Positions 44,522 through 52,293 of a stretch of DNA of 64,000 nt are shown piece by piece (position 1 is the stretch's first letter; the number at the start of each line of letters is the position of its first letter). The position numbers were made by a program, and so were the translations under genes. Origin of the DNA: JAGQIB01 sp041393395 (GTDB lineage Bacteria > ARS69); NCBI GenBank assembly GCA_041393395.1, contig JAWKKG010000005.1, positions 186,001-250,000 on the forward strand. The letters are read 5' to 3'. The notes beneath the pieces are model-generated. The model saw only the letters and a program-made list of their open reading frames with translations. It made no database searches and was not told where the DNA came from.

Positions 44522-45880
44522 TCAGTCGTCGTCGTCCGCGGCGGAGACGGGCGCCGAGAACAGCGGCAACGTCTCGGGCGCCTCGTCCGACCGGCGGGCG
44601 ATCGGATCGGCGTCCGGTGCGGCCACGCGTCGGACGCCTTCCTCGATCCGGGCGGGCGCCTCGACGGCGCGCCGGGTGTCGTCGGCCGCGTGCAGGTCGC
44701 GGAGCTTCTGGCTCATGGGAAGGAAACGTCGCTCGAAGGAGGCGACGGCCTTGTTGAACGCGATCACCGCGTCGTCCAGTCCCTTCCCCACCTTGCCGAG
44801 GTGGTCGCCGAACGTCGCGGCGCGGTCGTAGAGCTCGCGCGCCACTTCCGCGATGCGCTGCGCGTTCTCCGCGAGCGAACGCTGCTGCCAGTAGATCGCT
44901 ACCGTACGAAGCAGCGCAACGAGCGTGGACGGCGTGGCGAGCAGCACGCGCTGCTTCAACGCCTGGGTCTGGATCTCGGGATCGCGCTCGAACGCGGCCG
45001 CGAGGAACGGATCGCCGGGCAGGAACAGCACCACGAGGTCGACCTCGCCCGGCACCGAAGACGCGTAGTCGCGGGACGCGAGCGTACGCACGTGCGAGCG
45101 CACCGACTGCGCGTGGCGATCGAGGGCTCGCTGGCGCGCCTCGTCGGAGTCGGCGCGCGTGGCCTCCAGGTAGTCGTTCAGCGAGACCTTCGCGTCGACC
45201 GCGATGTGGCGCTCGCCCGGCAGGCGCACCACGAGATCGGGGCGCTTGCCGTCGGCCGCCACCGACTGCTCCGCGAAGTCCACGTGCTCGCTCATCCCCG
45301 CAAGCTCCACGACGTTGCGGAGCGCGATCTCGCCCCAGCGCCCCTGCGCACCCGAGCCCTTGAGCGCCGAGGCGAGCGAGCCGGCCTTCTGCTCCAGCAC
45401 CTCGGAGGCGCGTCGCAATCCCGCGACCTGCTCCGCAAGGCCGTGGTACGCGCCCTCGCGCGCCCTCTCGACCTCGGCCGTCGTCCGTTCGAGTCTCCCG
45501 AGCGTGTCCCGGATCGGCGCGAGCAACGTCTCGATCCGCTGGCCCCGCGCGTCGAGGTCGCGTGCCGCCTGCTCGCGCGCCGTCGCGAAACGGCCCTCGG
45601 CGAGCTCGAGGAACTGCGTGGCGCTGCCGGCCAGCGCGCGCGACGCGAGCGTACCGAACGCATCTTCCATGGACTTGCGCGACGCCTCCACGAACGCGCG
45701 CTGTTCCACGAGCGCGCGCTCCGCCGCCGCGAGCGAGGCCTCCGCCGCCGCGACGTCGCGCGCCGCCTCGAGCCGCGTCCGCTCCGCGGCGGCCCGACCG
45801 CGCAGCGCGCCCCACGCGAAGCCCGCGGCGCCTCCCGCGAGCAACGCCACGATCAGGAGCAGCCAGTGAAGTGTGGTCAT
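44522..45880 (-). CDS. rmuC: DNA recombination protein RmuC
   Basis: The 452-residue protein has an N-terminal membrane helix (about 5-26), a long Ala/Glu-rich coiled coil (30-150) and a restriction-endonuclease-like domain with GAQGRWGEIALRNVVE, KRPDLVVRLPGERHIAVDAKVSLNDYLEA (acidic-lysine nuclease core) and ATPSTLVALLRTVAIYWQQ. These are RmuC signatures. RmuC limits inversions between short repeats. The C-terminal 60 residues are acidic and low-complexity. The ATG overlaps the stop of the upstream sigma-54 activator by four bases, an odd coupling. It ends three bases from the convergent peptidase gene. Confidence 0.92.
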   Translation of the reverse strand: MTTLHWLLLIVALLAGGAAGFAWGALRGRAAAERTRLEAARDVAAAEASLAAAERALVEQRAFVEASRKSMEDAFGTLASRALAGSATQFLELAEGRFATAREQAARDLDARGQRIETLLAPIRDTLGRLERTTAEVERAREGAYHGLAEQVAGLRRASEVLEQKAGSLASALKGSGAQGRWGEIALRNVVELAGMSEHVDFAEQSVAADGKRPDLVVRLPGERHIAVDAKVSLNDYLEATRADSDEARQRALDRHAQSVRSHVRTLASRDYASSVPGEVDLVVLFLPGDPFLAAAFERDPEIQTQALKQRVLLATPSTLVALLRTVAIYWQQRSLAENAQRIAEVARELYDRAATFGDHLGKVGKGLDDAVIAFNKAVASFERRFLPMSQKLRDLHAADDTRRAVEAPARIEEGVRRVAAPDADPIARRSDEAPETLPLFSAPVSAADDDD

Positions 45881-47223
45881 CGTCCGTTCCCCGGCCCGTT
45901 CGTCCCGATTCCGAGTCGCTTCATCCGCCGCCACAGCGTGGAGCGGTCCACCCCGAGGATCTCCGCCGCGGCCGTGCGGTTCCAGCGCGTGCGCTCGAGC
46001 GCCTCCAGGATGAGCGCGCGGTCCGCGTCGCGCGGCACGCTTCCCGCCGCGTGAGACGACGCCTCGCGCGGCGCGACCTCTTCCAGGATCTCGCGCGGCA
46101 GGTCTTCCACCCGCAGGACCGGACCGCGGCCCTTCACGAGCGCGTGCTCGATCGCGTTGCGGAGCTCGCGCACGTTCCCCGGCCAGCGGTGGTCGAGGAG
46201 CGCGCGCATCGCGTCCGGCGAGATGCGTTCGATCTCCTTGCCCGCGATCTCGCGCAGGTCGTGGAGGAACCGCTTCGCGAGCGCCGGAATGTCCTCGCGG
46301 CGCTCGCGCAGCGGCGCCACGTGCACCGGCACGACGTTCAGGCGGTAGAACAGGTCCTCGCGGAACCGACCGTCGCGCACGAGCTCGCGCAGCGGCTGGT
46401 GCGTCGCGGCCAGGATCCGCACGTCCACCTTGCGCACGCGCGTGTCGCCCACGCGCTCGATCTCGCGCTCCTGCAGCACGCGGAGCAGCTTCACCTGGAT
46501 GCGCTCGGAGAGATCGCCGACCTCGTCGAGCAGGAGCGTGCCGCCGTTCGCGGCCTCGAACCGGCCGATGCGATCCTGGGTGGCCCCCGTGAACGCCCCC
46601 TTCGCGTGCCCGAACAGCTCGCTCTCGAGCAGGCTCTCGGACAGCGCGGAGCAGTTCACCTTCACGAACGGGCCGCCGGCCCGACGGCTCGACCGGTGGA
46701 TCGCGTCGGCCACGAGCTCCTTACCCGTGCCGCTCTCGCCCTGGATGAGCACCGTGGAATCGGTGCGCGCGACCTCCTCCAGCAGATGGTAGAGCTCCTG
46801 CATCACGCGACTCTTGCCCACGAGCGAGTGCATCGTGGCGCGCGATTCGAGCAGGGTCTCGAGCTCCCGTTCGTGCGTGATGTCGCGCAGGACCACCACC
46901 GCTCCCGCGGCGTGGCCGTCCGGATCGTGCAGCCGGCTCGCGGTCACGAGCACCCGGATCTCGCCGCCGTCGACGGCCACCAGGTTCTCGCGGGCGCGGA
47001 TCGTCTCGCCGACCCCGAGGGCCCGCCGCAGCAACTCCTCGACGTCCCAGAGACGACCGGGTATCACTTCCGTGGCGGGCCGACCGGCCGCGCGATCCTC
47101 CGCCGTGCGCAACATCGCCCGGGCCGCCCGATTGAGATGAACGACCCGAAACTCGTCGTCCAGGGTGACGATCCCGTCCGCCACGCTGTGAAAGATGGCC
47201 TCCATATTGGCCTTCTGGGCCAT
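45877..47223 (-). CDS. Sigma-54-dependent enhancer-binding protein, PAS-AAA+-HTH
   Basis: A 448-residue activator. A PAS domain covers about residues 5-118 (SVADGIVTLDDEFRVVHLNRAARAML). The AAA+ domain has Walker A GESGTGKE (162-169), the sigma-54 contact loop GAFTGA (209-214), Walker B GGTLLLDEVGDL and an R-finger region FREDLFYRLNVV. The C-terminal Fis-type helix-turn-helix is TRWNRTAAAEILGVDRSTLWRRMKRLGI. There is no receiver domain, so the PAS domain probably senses the signal directly. I start at the ATG at 47223, with GGAAG upstream; the frame continues to 47451 through the palindromic DNA and lacks another site. It is divergent from the -24/-12 promoter at 47419, which it probably controls. 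Confidence 0.88.
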   Translation of the reverse strand: MAQKANMEAIFHSVADGIVTLDDEFRVVHLNRAARAMLRTAEDRAAGRPATEVIPGRLWDVEELLRRALGVGETIRARENLVAVDGGEIRVLVTASRLHDPDGHAAGAVVVLRDITHERELETLLESRATMHSLVGKSRVMQELYHLLEEVARTDSTVLIQGESGTGKELVADAIHRSSRRAGGPFVKVNCSALSESLLESELFGHAKGAFTGATQDRIGRFEAANGGTLLLDEVGDLSERIQVKLLRVLQEREIERVGDTRVRKVDVRILAATHQPLRELVRDGRFREDLFYRLNVVPVHVAPLRERREDIPALAKRFLHDLREIAGKEIERISPDAMRALLDHRWPGNVRELRNAIEHALVKGRGPVLRVEDLPREILEEVAPREASSHAAGSVPRDADRALILEALERTRWNRTAAAEILGVDRSTLWRRMKRLGIGTNGPGNGR

Positions 47224-47273
47224 ACAGACTTCCAGCGTGCCGGATCGGACCACCACGAAACCGTCGCCTCGCC

Positions 47274-47331
47274 GTTGCAGGTGCAACACCATGATGCACA
47301 ACGATTGGCGCGTTGCGCAACGTTCTGCAAC
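47274..47331. promoter_or_regulatory. Palindromic enhancer-type binding sites between activator and transporter operon
   Basis: Two perfect palindromes, GTTGCA-GG-TGCAAC (47274-47287) and GTTGCGCAAC (47312-47321), plus a near copy, GTTCTGCAAC, directly after the second. Their centres lie about 164 and 128 bases before the expected start of the -24/-12 promoter, the usual distance for enhancer sites. On the minus strand, TTGCGC (47315-47320) and CATCAT (47291-47296), 18 bases apart, could be the activator's own promoter, which these sites would cover. Confidence 0.6.
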
Positions 47332-47418
47332 GTACACCCGACCCGTCGACAAGTCCAGATCTTCCTCCAGGCCTCGCTGAGGGCCCGGAGAGCCCCGTTT
47401 CCGCGGTCGTGGACCGAC

Positions 47419-47434
47419 TGGCCCGCCCGTTGCA
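47419..47434 (+). promoter_or_regulatory. Sigma-54 (-24/-12) promoter of the RND-LolA operon
   Basis: TGGCCCGCCCGTTGCA matches the sigma-54 consensus TGGCACG-N4-TTGCA at every position but one (the A of CAC). The GG (47420-47421) and GC (47432-47433) are exactly 12 bases apart. Transcription would start near 47445, about 27 bases before the ATG at 47472. Confidence 0.75.
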
Positions 47435-47471
47435 AGATGCCTGGGCAGCAATGAACCGGAGGAGAGTCCCC

Positions 47472-50400
47472 ATGAAGGAGTTGCTGATCGGCTTCGCGCT
47501 GAATCGTCCCCGGTGGACGATCGCGCTGGCCGTCCTGGCGACCATCGCGTTCGCCGTGCAGATCCCGAAGATCCGGATCGATACCGACCCGGAGAACATG
47601 CTGCCCGAGGACGAGGCCGTCCGGGTCAACCACCACGAGGTCAAGGAAGCGTTCGAGCTCCACGACTACCTCGTGGTCGGGGTGGTCCGCGAGGCAGAGG
47701 GCGGCGTGTTCCGCCCGGAGACGCTGGAGCGCGTCGCCACGCTCACCGAGGAGATCAAGGACATCCCCGGCGTGCTGGCCGACGACATCCTCGCGCCGAC
47801 CGAGGTCGACGACGTGTTCACCACGCCGGAAGGCATCCTCCGCGTGGACACCCTGATGGAAGAGGCGCCGGAGGATCTCGCCGGCGGCCAGCGCATCCTG
47901 GCGCGCATCCGCGAGAACCCGATCCTGAAGGGCAAGCTCGCCTCCGACGACGGCCAGGCCATGGCGATCTTCGTTCCGCTCGAGGCGAAGGACCTCGCCC
48001 ACGAGGTCGGCTCGAAGATCGAGGTCCTGATCGACGACCTCGGCGGCGACGAGGAGTGGCACCTCGCCGGCATCCCGATCGCCGAGGATCGCTTCGGCTC
48101 GGAGATGTTCCTGCAGATGGCGGTCGCGGCGCCCGCCGCGTTCCTGCTGATCTTCCTGCTGATGCTGTTCTTCTTCCGGAACTTCCGCCTCGTGCTCGCG
48201 CCGATGATCGTGGCGATGATGAGCGTGACCTGGGCGGTCGGACTGCTCATCGGCATGGGCTACACGGTCCACATCATGAGCTCCATGATCCCGATCTTCC
48301 TGATTCCGATCGCGGTGCTGAACTCGATCCACATGCTGAGCGAGTTCCACGAGCGCTGGCCGAAGACCCGCGATCGTCGGCGCGCGCTGCGCGAGACGCT
48401 GGACGAGCTGTACACGCCGATGATCTTCACGAGCATCACGACCGTGGTCGGATTCATCTCGCTCGTGATGACGCCGATCCCGCCGGTCCAGGTGTTCGGC
48501 GCGTTCGTCGCGTTCGGCATCGCCGCGGCGTGGTTCCTGACCATCACGTTCCTCGTGTCGTACGCCGTCCTCGTGCCCGAGTCCGCGCTGGAGAACTTCG
48601 GCCACGTGAAGGAGCACGACTTCGTGGGCGGGCACTGGATCCGGGGCCTCAAGAACTTCGCCCTGCACCGTGCTCCGATCGCGGTCGGGATCCTGGTTCT
48701 CATGTTCTCCGTGTCCGTGTGGGGCCTCACGAAGATCGAGGTCAACGACAACCCGGTGCGCTGGTTCCGTTCGAACCATCCGATCCGCCAGGCCGACACC
48801 GCGATGAACGCGCACCTCGCCGGCACGTACCTCGTGTTCCTCTCCCTCAAGGGCGAGGACGCGAACGCGTTCGACTCGCCCGAGGCGCTGAGCCTCGTAC
48901 AGGGTCTGCAGCGCAAGCTCGAGCAGGATCCGCAGGTGGGCGCCACGACGTCGATCGTGGACGTCGTGAAGAAGGTGCGCTCCGAGTTCCTCTCCGATCC
49001 CGCCGCCGCGATCCTGCCGGACAGCCAGGAGGAGATCGCGCAGTTCCTGTTCCTGTACGAGATCTCGGGCGGCGACACGTCGGACCTGTTCAAGATGATC
49101 ACGCCCGACCACGATCGCGCGAACCTGTGGATCCAGATGCGCAAGGGCGAGAATCGTGACGTCGCCCGCGTCGTCGCCACCGCGAACGACTACCTGCGCG
49201 ATGCGAACTCGCCGTTCGAGGCGAAGTGGGCGGGGCTCCCGTACATCAACATCGTGTGGCAGTCCAAGATGGTGCGCGGCACCGGCAACGCGCTGGCCGG
49301 CTCCTTCGTGGTGGTGCTGCTCATGATGGCCGGCCTGTTCCGCTCGTTCCGGCTGGGGCTCCTGAGCATGGTGCCGCTCACGGCCACGATCGCGGCCGCC
49401 TACGGCTTCATCGGCTGGATCGGCAAGCCCTACGACATGCCGATCGCGGTCCTGAGCTCGCTCTCGCTCGGCCTCTCCATCGACTTCGCCATCCACTTCC
49501 TGCAGCGCGCCCGGGAGGCGTACGACCGACACGGAAACCTCGAGGCCGCCATGGACGAGGTTTTCGAAACGCCCGCCCGCGCGATCCTGCGCAACGTTTT
49601 CGTCATCGCACTGGGGTTCGTTCCGATGTTCTTCGCCAATCTTCTTCCGTACGTGACCGTCGCGTCGTTCTTCTTCGCGATCATGCTGGTGTCCGGCGCC
49701 TCCACGCTCCTGTTCATTCCCGCGATCCTGGCCCTGGGCAAGGGCAAGTACCTCGCGAGCGCGCGGCGTCCCGTCGCCCCCGCGAAGGTCGCGGCCGCCA
49801 CGGCGCTGTTCCTCGGTGTGATGATCGGCGCCGCGAACGTCTCCCCGGCCGAGGCCGCGCCGAACGCCGAGGAGGTCATGAAGGCCTCGCACCTGAACAT
49901 GTACTACGCGGCCGACGACGGCCGCGCCGAGGTCCAGATGGAGCTCGTGGACAAGAAGGGCCGCACGCGGAACCGGAGCTTCGTGATGATCCGCCGCGAC
50001 GTGGAGGAAGGCGGCAAGCAGAAGTACTTCACGTACTTCCTGGAGCCGAGTGACGTCCGCCGCACGACGTTCATGGTGTGGAAGGATCCGCAGGCGGAGG
50101 ACTCGCGCTGGATCTACGTGCCGGCGCTCGATCTGGTCCGCCAGATCTCGTCCAAGGACAAGGGCTCGAGCTTCGTGGGCAGCGACTTCTCCTACGAGGA
50201 CGTCTCCGGCCGGCACTGGACGGACGACACGCACGAGTTCGTGCGCGACGAGGAACTCGACGGCCGGCCGACCCACGTGATCAAGAGCACGCCCGTCGAG
50301 GACGAGGGCGGCGCGTATCGGATCACCTGGGTGGACTCGGAACGCCTGCTGCCGCTCAAGGAGGAGTGGTACGACAAGAAGGGCGAGATCGATCGGGTGT

Positions 50401-50597
50401 TCCGGGCCGAGAAGGTCGAGGACATCGAGGGCTATCCGACGGTCACCGTGCGCGTGATGGAGACGCCGCGCTCCGGCAGCCACACCACGGTCACGTTCAC
50501 GGACGTGAGCTACGACGTCGGCGCCGGCGACGATCTCTTCACCGAGCGGCACCTCAAGAACCCGCCGCGCGACCTGGTGACGGGAGGTGCCCAGTGA
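47472..50597 (+). CDS. Fusion: RND/MMPL-family transporter + LolA-like lipoprotein-sorting domain
   Basis: A 1041-residue protein. Residues 1-770 are an RND/MMPL transporter with two six-helix bundles separated by periplasmic loops (FFRNFRLVLAPMIVAMMSVTWAVGLL in the first, SLSLGLSIDFAIHFLQRAREAYDRHG in the second). Residues about 776-793 form an extra helix ending SPAEA, which looks like a former signal peptide. Residues 797-1041 match the LolA-like outer-membrane lipoprotein-sorting family (GSSFVGSDFSYEDVSG, MVWKDPQAEDSRWIYVPALDLVRQI, GEIDRVFRAEKVEDIEG). Such genes are usually separate neighbours. Together they probably move a lipid or lipoprotein cargo from inner to outer membrane. GGAGGAGAG precedes the ATG. 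It is the first gene after the sigma-54 promoter. Confidence 0.85.
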   Translation: MKELLIGFALNRPRWTIALAVLATIAFAVQIPKIRIDTDPENMLPEDEAVRVNHHEVKEAFELHDYLVVGVVREAEGGVFRPETLERVATLTEEIKDIPGVLADDILAPTEVDDVFTTPEGILRVDTLMEEAPEDLAGGQRILARIRENPILKGKLASDDGQAMAIFVPLEAKDLAHEVGSKIEVLIDDLGGDEEWHLAGIPIAEDRFGSEMFLQMAVAAPAAFLLIFLLMLFFFRNFRLVLAPMIVAMMSVTWAVGLLIGMGYTVHIMSSMIPIFLIPIAVLNSIHMLSEFHERWPKTRDRRRALRETLDELYTPMIFTSITTVVGFISLVMTPIPPVQVFGAFVAFGIAAAWFLTITFLVSYAVLVPESALENFGHVKEHDFVGGHWIRGLKNFALHRAPIAVGILVLMFSVSVWGLTKIEVNDNPVRWFRSNHPIRQADTAMNAHLAGTYLVFLSLKGEDANAFDSPEALSLVQGLQRKLEQDPQVGATTSIVDVVKKVRSEFLSDPAAAILPDSQEEIAQFLFLYEISGGDTSDLFKMITPDHDRANLWIQMRKGENRDVARVVATANDYLRDANSPFEAKWAGLPYINIVWQSKMVRGTGNALAGSFVVVLLMMAGLFRSFRLGLLSMVPLTATIAAAYGFIGWIGKPYDMPIAVLSSLSLGLSIDFAIHFLQRAREAYDRHGNLEAAMDEVFETPARAILRNVFVIALGFVPMFFANLLPYVTVASFFFAIMLVSGASTLLFIPAILALGKGKYLASARRPVAPAKVAAATALFLGVMIGAANVSPAEAAPNAEEVMKASHLNMYYAADDGRAEVQMELVDKKGRTRNRSFVMIRRDVEEGGKQKYFTYFLEPSDVRRTTFMVWKDPQAEDSRWIYVPALDLVRQISSKDKGSSFVGSDFSYEDVSGRHWTDDTHEFVRDEELDGRPTHVIKSTPVEDEGGAYRITWVDSERLLPLKEEWYDKKGEIDRVFRAEKVEDIEGYPTVTVRVMETPRSGSHTTVTFTDVSYDVGAGDDLFTERHLKNPPRDLVTGGAQ

Positions 50598-51838
50598 GCA
50601 CCCCGCTCCGGACGGCCGGCCTTCTCGCCGCCGGCCTGATGGTGGCCTCGTACGCCGCGGGGAGTCCCGCGGCGGCCGAGGTCCAGATCGGCGGGTTCGT
50701 GGAGGGCGCGTGGGGCGCGCGCACGGCTCGTTCCCCGGTGCACGTCGATCAGCGCGACTGGATGCTGTCCGAGATCCGCTCGCAGCTGCAGCTCTCTTCG
50801 TACGGAGATCGCGGCGAGGCCTTCGCGCGCGTGGACATCGTGGACGACGAGATCACGAACGACGGGACGCACGTCGAGGTTCGCGAGGGCTGGGCCCGCT
50901 TCACGACGTTCGGGGATCACCTGGAGGTCAAGGCGGGGCGCCAGGCACTCACCTGGGGTACCGGCGACCTCGTGTTCGTGAACGACCTCTTTCCGAAGGA
51001 CTGGGAGTCGTTCTTCCTCGGGCGCGAGGATCAGTACCTGAAAGCGCCTTCGGACGCGGTCCGGCTGGGACTGTTCGGACTGCCGTTCAACGTGGACTTC
51101 GTGTACACGCCGCAGTTCACGGGCGATCGGCTGCCGAATCCCGGTCCGCGGTTCTCCTTCGTCCCGCCGGCGAACACGCTGCCGCCGACGACGCCGGAAG
51201 AGACGTTCGACAACTCCGAGGTCGCACTCCGCGTGTCGCGCTGGCTCGGCAGCTGGGCATCGAACCTGTACTGGTATCACGGCTTCGCAAAGACGCCGAC
51301 GGGCGTGATCCAGACGCCGGCCACGCCGTCCGACACGTTCCGTCCGTTCCACCCCGCGCTCGACGTCTACGGCGCAAGCCTGCGCGGCGACGTCGCGGGC
51401 ACGATCACCTGGATCGAAGGCGGATGGACGGTCGGCGCGGAGGACGGCGGACCCGGCGCGAACGGAACGACCGTGATCGTGCCGCCGGACCTGGCGAGCT
51501 GGATCGTGGGCGTCGAGCGGCAGCTCTTCCCCGACTTCACGACCGGCGTGCAGTGGTTCGGCACGCGCACGCTGCCGGAAGAGGGCGACGGCGAGACGTC
51601 GCACCTCGGCACGATCCGGATCGAGACGATGGCGCGCGGCCAGACCCTGCGTCTCTCGCTGTTCGCGTTCTACTCGTTCACCGACGAGGACTCGTACCTG
51701 CGTCCGCTCGTGACGTACAAGCCGGCCGACGAGCTCGAGCTCGCGCTCGGTGCGAACGTCTTCGGCGGCGACGAGGGCCGGTTCGCCCCGTTCGACGTGG
51801 ACGACAACCTCTACACCCGGATTCGCTGGTCCTTCTAG
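50594..51838 (+). CDS. Outer-membrane beta-barrel porin of the RND-LolA operon
   Basis: A 414-residue protein with a signal peptide (1-28, ending AAAE), many alternating amphipathic strands (VQIGGFVEGAWGART, LEVKAGRQALTWGTGDLVFVNDLFP, LYWYHGFAKTP, DDNLYTRIRWSF) and a terminal Phe, the usual outer-membrane insertion signal. It resembles DUF1302-type or alginate-export-like porins encoded beside RND/LolA-like genes. Its GTG start overlaps the transporter stop by four bases, with GGGAGGTG upstream. I infer it is the outer-membrane partner of the transporter fusion. The transported compound is unknown. Confidence 0.75.
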   Translation: MSTPLRTAGLLAAGLMVASYAAGSPAAAEVQIGGFVEGAWGARTARSPVHVDQRDWMLSEIRSQLQLSSYGDRGEAFARVDIVDDEITNDGTHVEVREGWARFTTFGDHLEVKAGRQALTWGTGDLVFVNDLFPKDWESFFLGREDQYLKAPSDAVRLGLFGLPFNVDFVYTPQFTGDRLPNPGPRFSFVPPANTLPPTTPEETFDNSEVALRVSRWLGSWASNLYWYHGFAKTPTGVIQTPATPSDTFRPFHPALDVYGASLRGDVAGTITWIEGGWTVGAEDGGPGANGTTVIVPPDLASWIVGVERQLFPDFTTGVQWFGTRTLPEEGDGETSHLGTIRIETMARGQTLRLSLFAFYSFTDEDSYLRPLVTYKPADELELALGANVFGGDEGRFAPFDVDDNLYTRIRWSF

Positions 51839-51848
51839 GAGGGGGTGC

Positions 51849-52043
51849 ATGATGACGCGCAACGACGTGTTTCGCGCGATCGTGGGAACAATGATCCTGC
51901 TGAGCGTGGCGCTCGGACACTTCGTCTCGCCGTACTGGTTCCTGTTCACGGTGTTCATCGGACTGAACCTGCTGCAGTCGGCGTTCACGAAGTGGTGTCT
52001 GCTTTCGGACATCCTCAAGAAGACCTCGCTGCGCGAGGGCTGA
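51849..52043 (+). CDS. Small DUF2892/YgaP-like membrane protein
   Basis: A 64-residue protein with two hydrophobic helices (FRAIVGTMILLSVALGHFV and WFLFTVFIGLNLLQSAF), a short turn between them and a tail KWCLLSDILKKTSLREG that resembles the conserved CP-x-x-x-LL end of DUF2892 proteins. It follows the porin by 10 bases with a strong AGGAGGGGG site; the ATG at 51852 is an alternative start. It is the last gene of the sigma-54 operon. Function is unknown. It may be a helper subunit. Confidence 0.7.
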   Translation: MMTRNDVFRAIVGTMILLSVALGHFVSPYWFLFTVFIGLNLLQSAFTKWCLLSDILKKTSLREG

Positions 52044-52048
52044 TCCCG

Positions 52049-52167
52049 CCGGCACGAACTCTCGTGCCGGTTGGTCGTCTCGAGGGAGAGCCCTCTGACG
52101 GCCGACTCCCTTGCCGGCCAGTCCCTTGCCAGGGAGAGACGGGCGGTCACCGATCCGGTGATCGCCC
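52049..52167 (+). terminator. Two hairpins ending the RND-LolA operon
   Basis: First stem CCGGCACGA / TCGTGCCGG (52049-52057 with 52062-52070, loop ACTC), followed by TTGGTCGTCT, six bases after the stop. A second, GGGCGGTCACCG / CGGTGATCGCCC (52141-52152 with 52156-52167, one G-T pair), is followed by GTTCTCGT. T-runs are weak. The stretch between them contains a repeated CCCTTGCC and no gene. Confidence 0.6.
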
Positions 52168-52236
52168 GTTCTCGTGCGGCGACGTCGGCGCGGGGACGCC
52201 GACGTCACCTCCGCCCCTGGCGCCGTCCGACCCCGG

Positions 52237-52266
52237 TTGAAATCGACCCCGCCCTGCCCCGATGAT
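52237..52266 (+). promoter_or_regulatory. Candidate promoter of the FG-GAP protein gene
   Basis: TTGAAA (five of six consensus positions) and GATGAT (four of six) are 18 bases apart, with the ATG at 52294, about 28 bases after the -10 box. Confidence 0.5.
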
Positions 52267-52293
52267 GGGTCCTCTCTCTCGAAAGGACTCGTG

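Noticed and set aside
47292..47451. Longer N terminus of the PAS-type activator (starts at 47292 or 47451)
   Set aside because: The frame is open, but it reads through the palindromic sites and no ribosome-binding site precedes those starts. The ATG at 47223 has GGAAG at a suitable distance and starts just before the PAS domain.
47064..50552. Very long open frames opposite real genes (for example 1162 codons here; 999 codons on plus at 22026-25025; 840 on plus at 39294-41816)
   Set aside because: In GC-rich DNA the strand opposite a coding gene often stays open. These are rich in Arg/Gly/Asp/His with no domain, and each lies over a gene with clear family motifs.
52111..52130. A second -24/-12-like site (GGCCAGTCCCTTGC) before the FG-GAP gene
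   Set aside because: The GG/GC spacing is right, but the expected transcript would start at a terminator-like hairpin (52141-52167). A good TTGAAA-18-GATGAT promoter lies nearer the gene, and no activator sites are seen.
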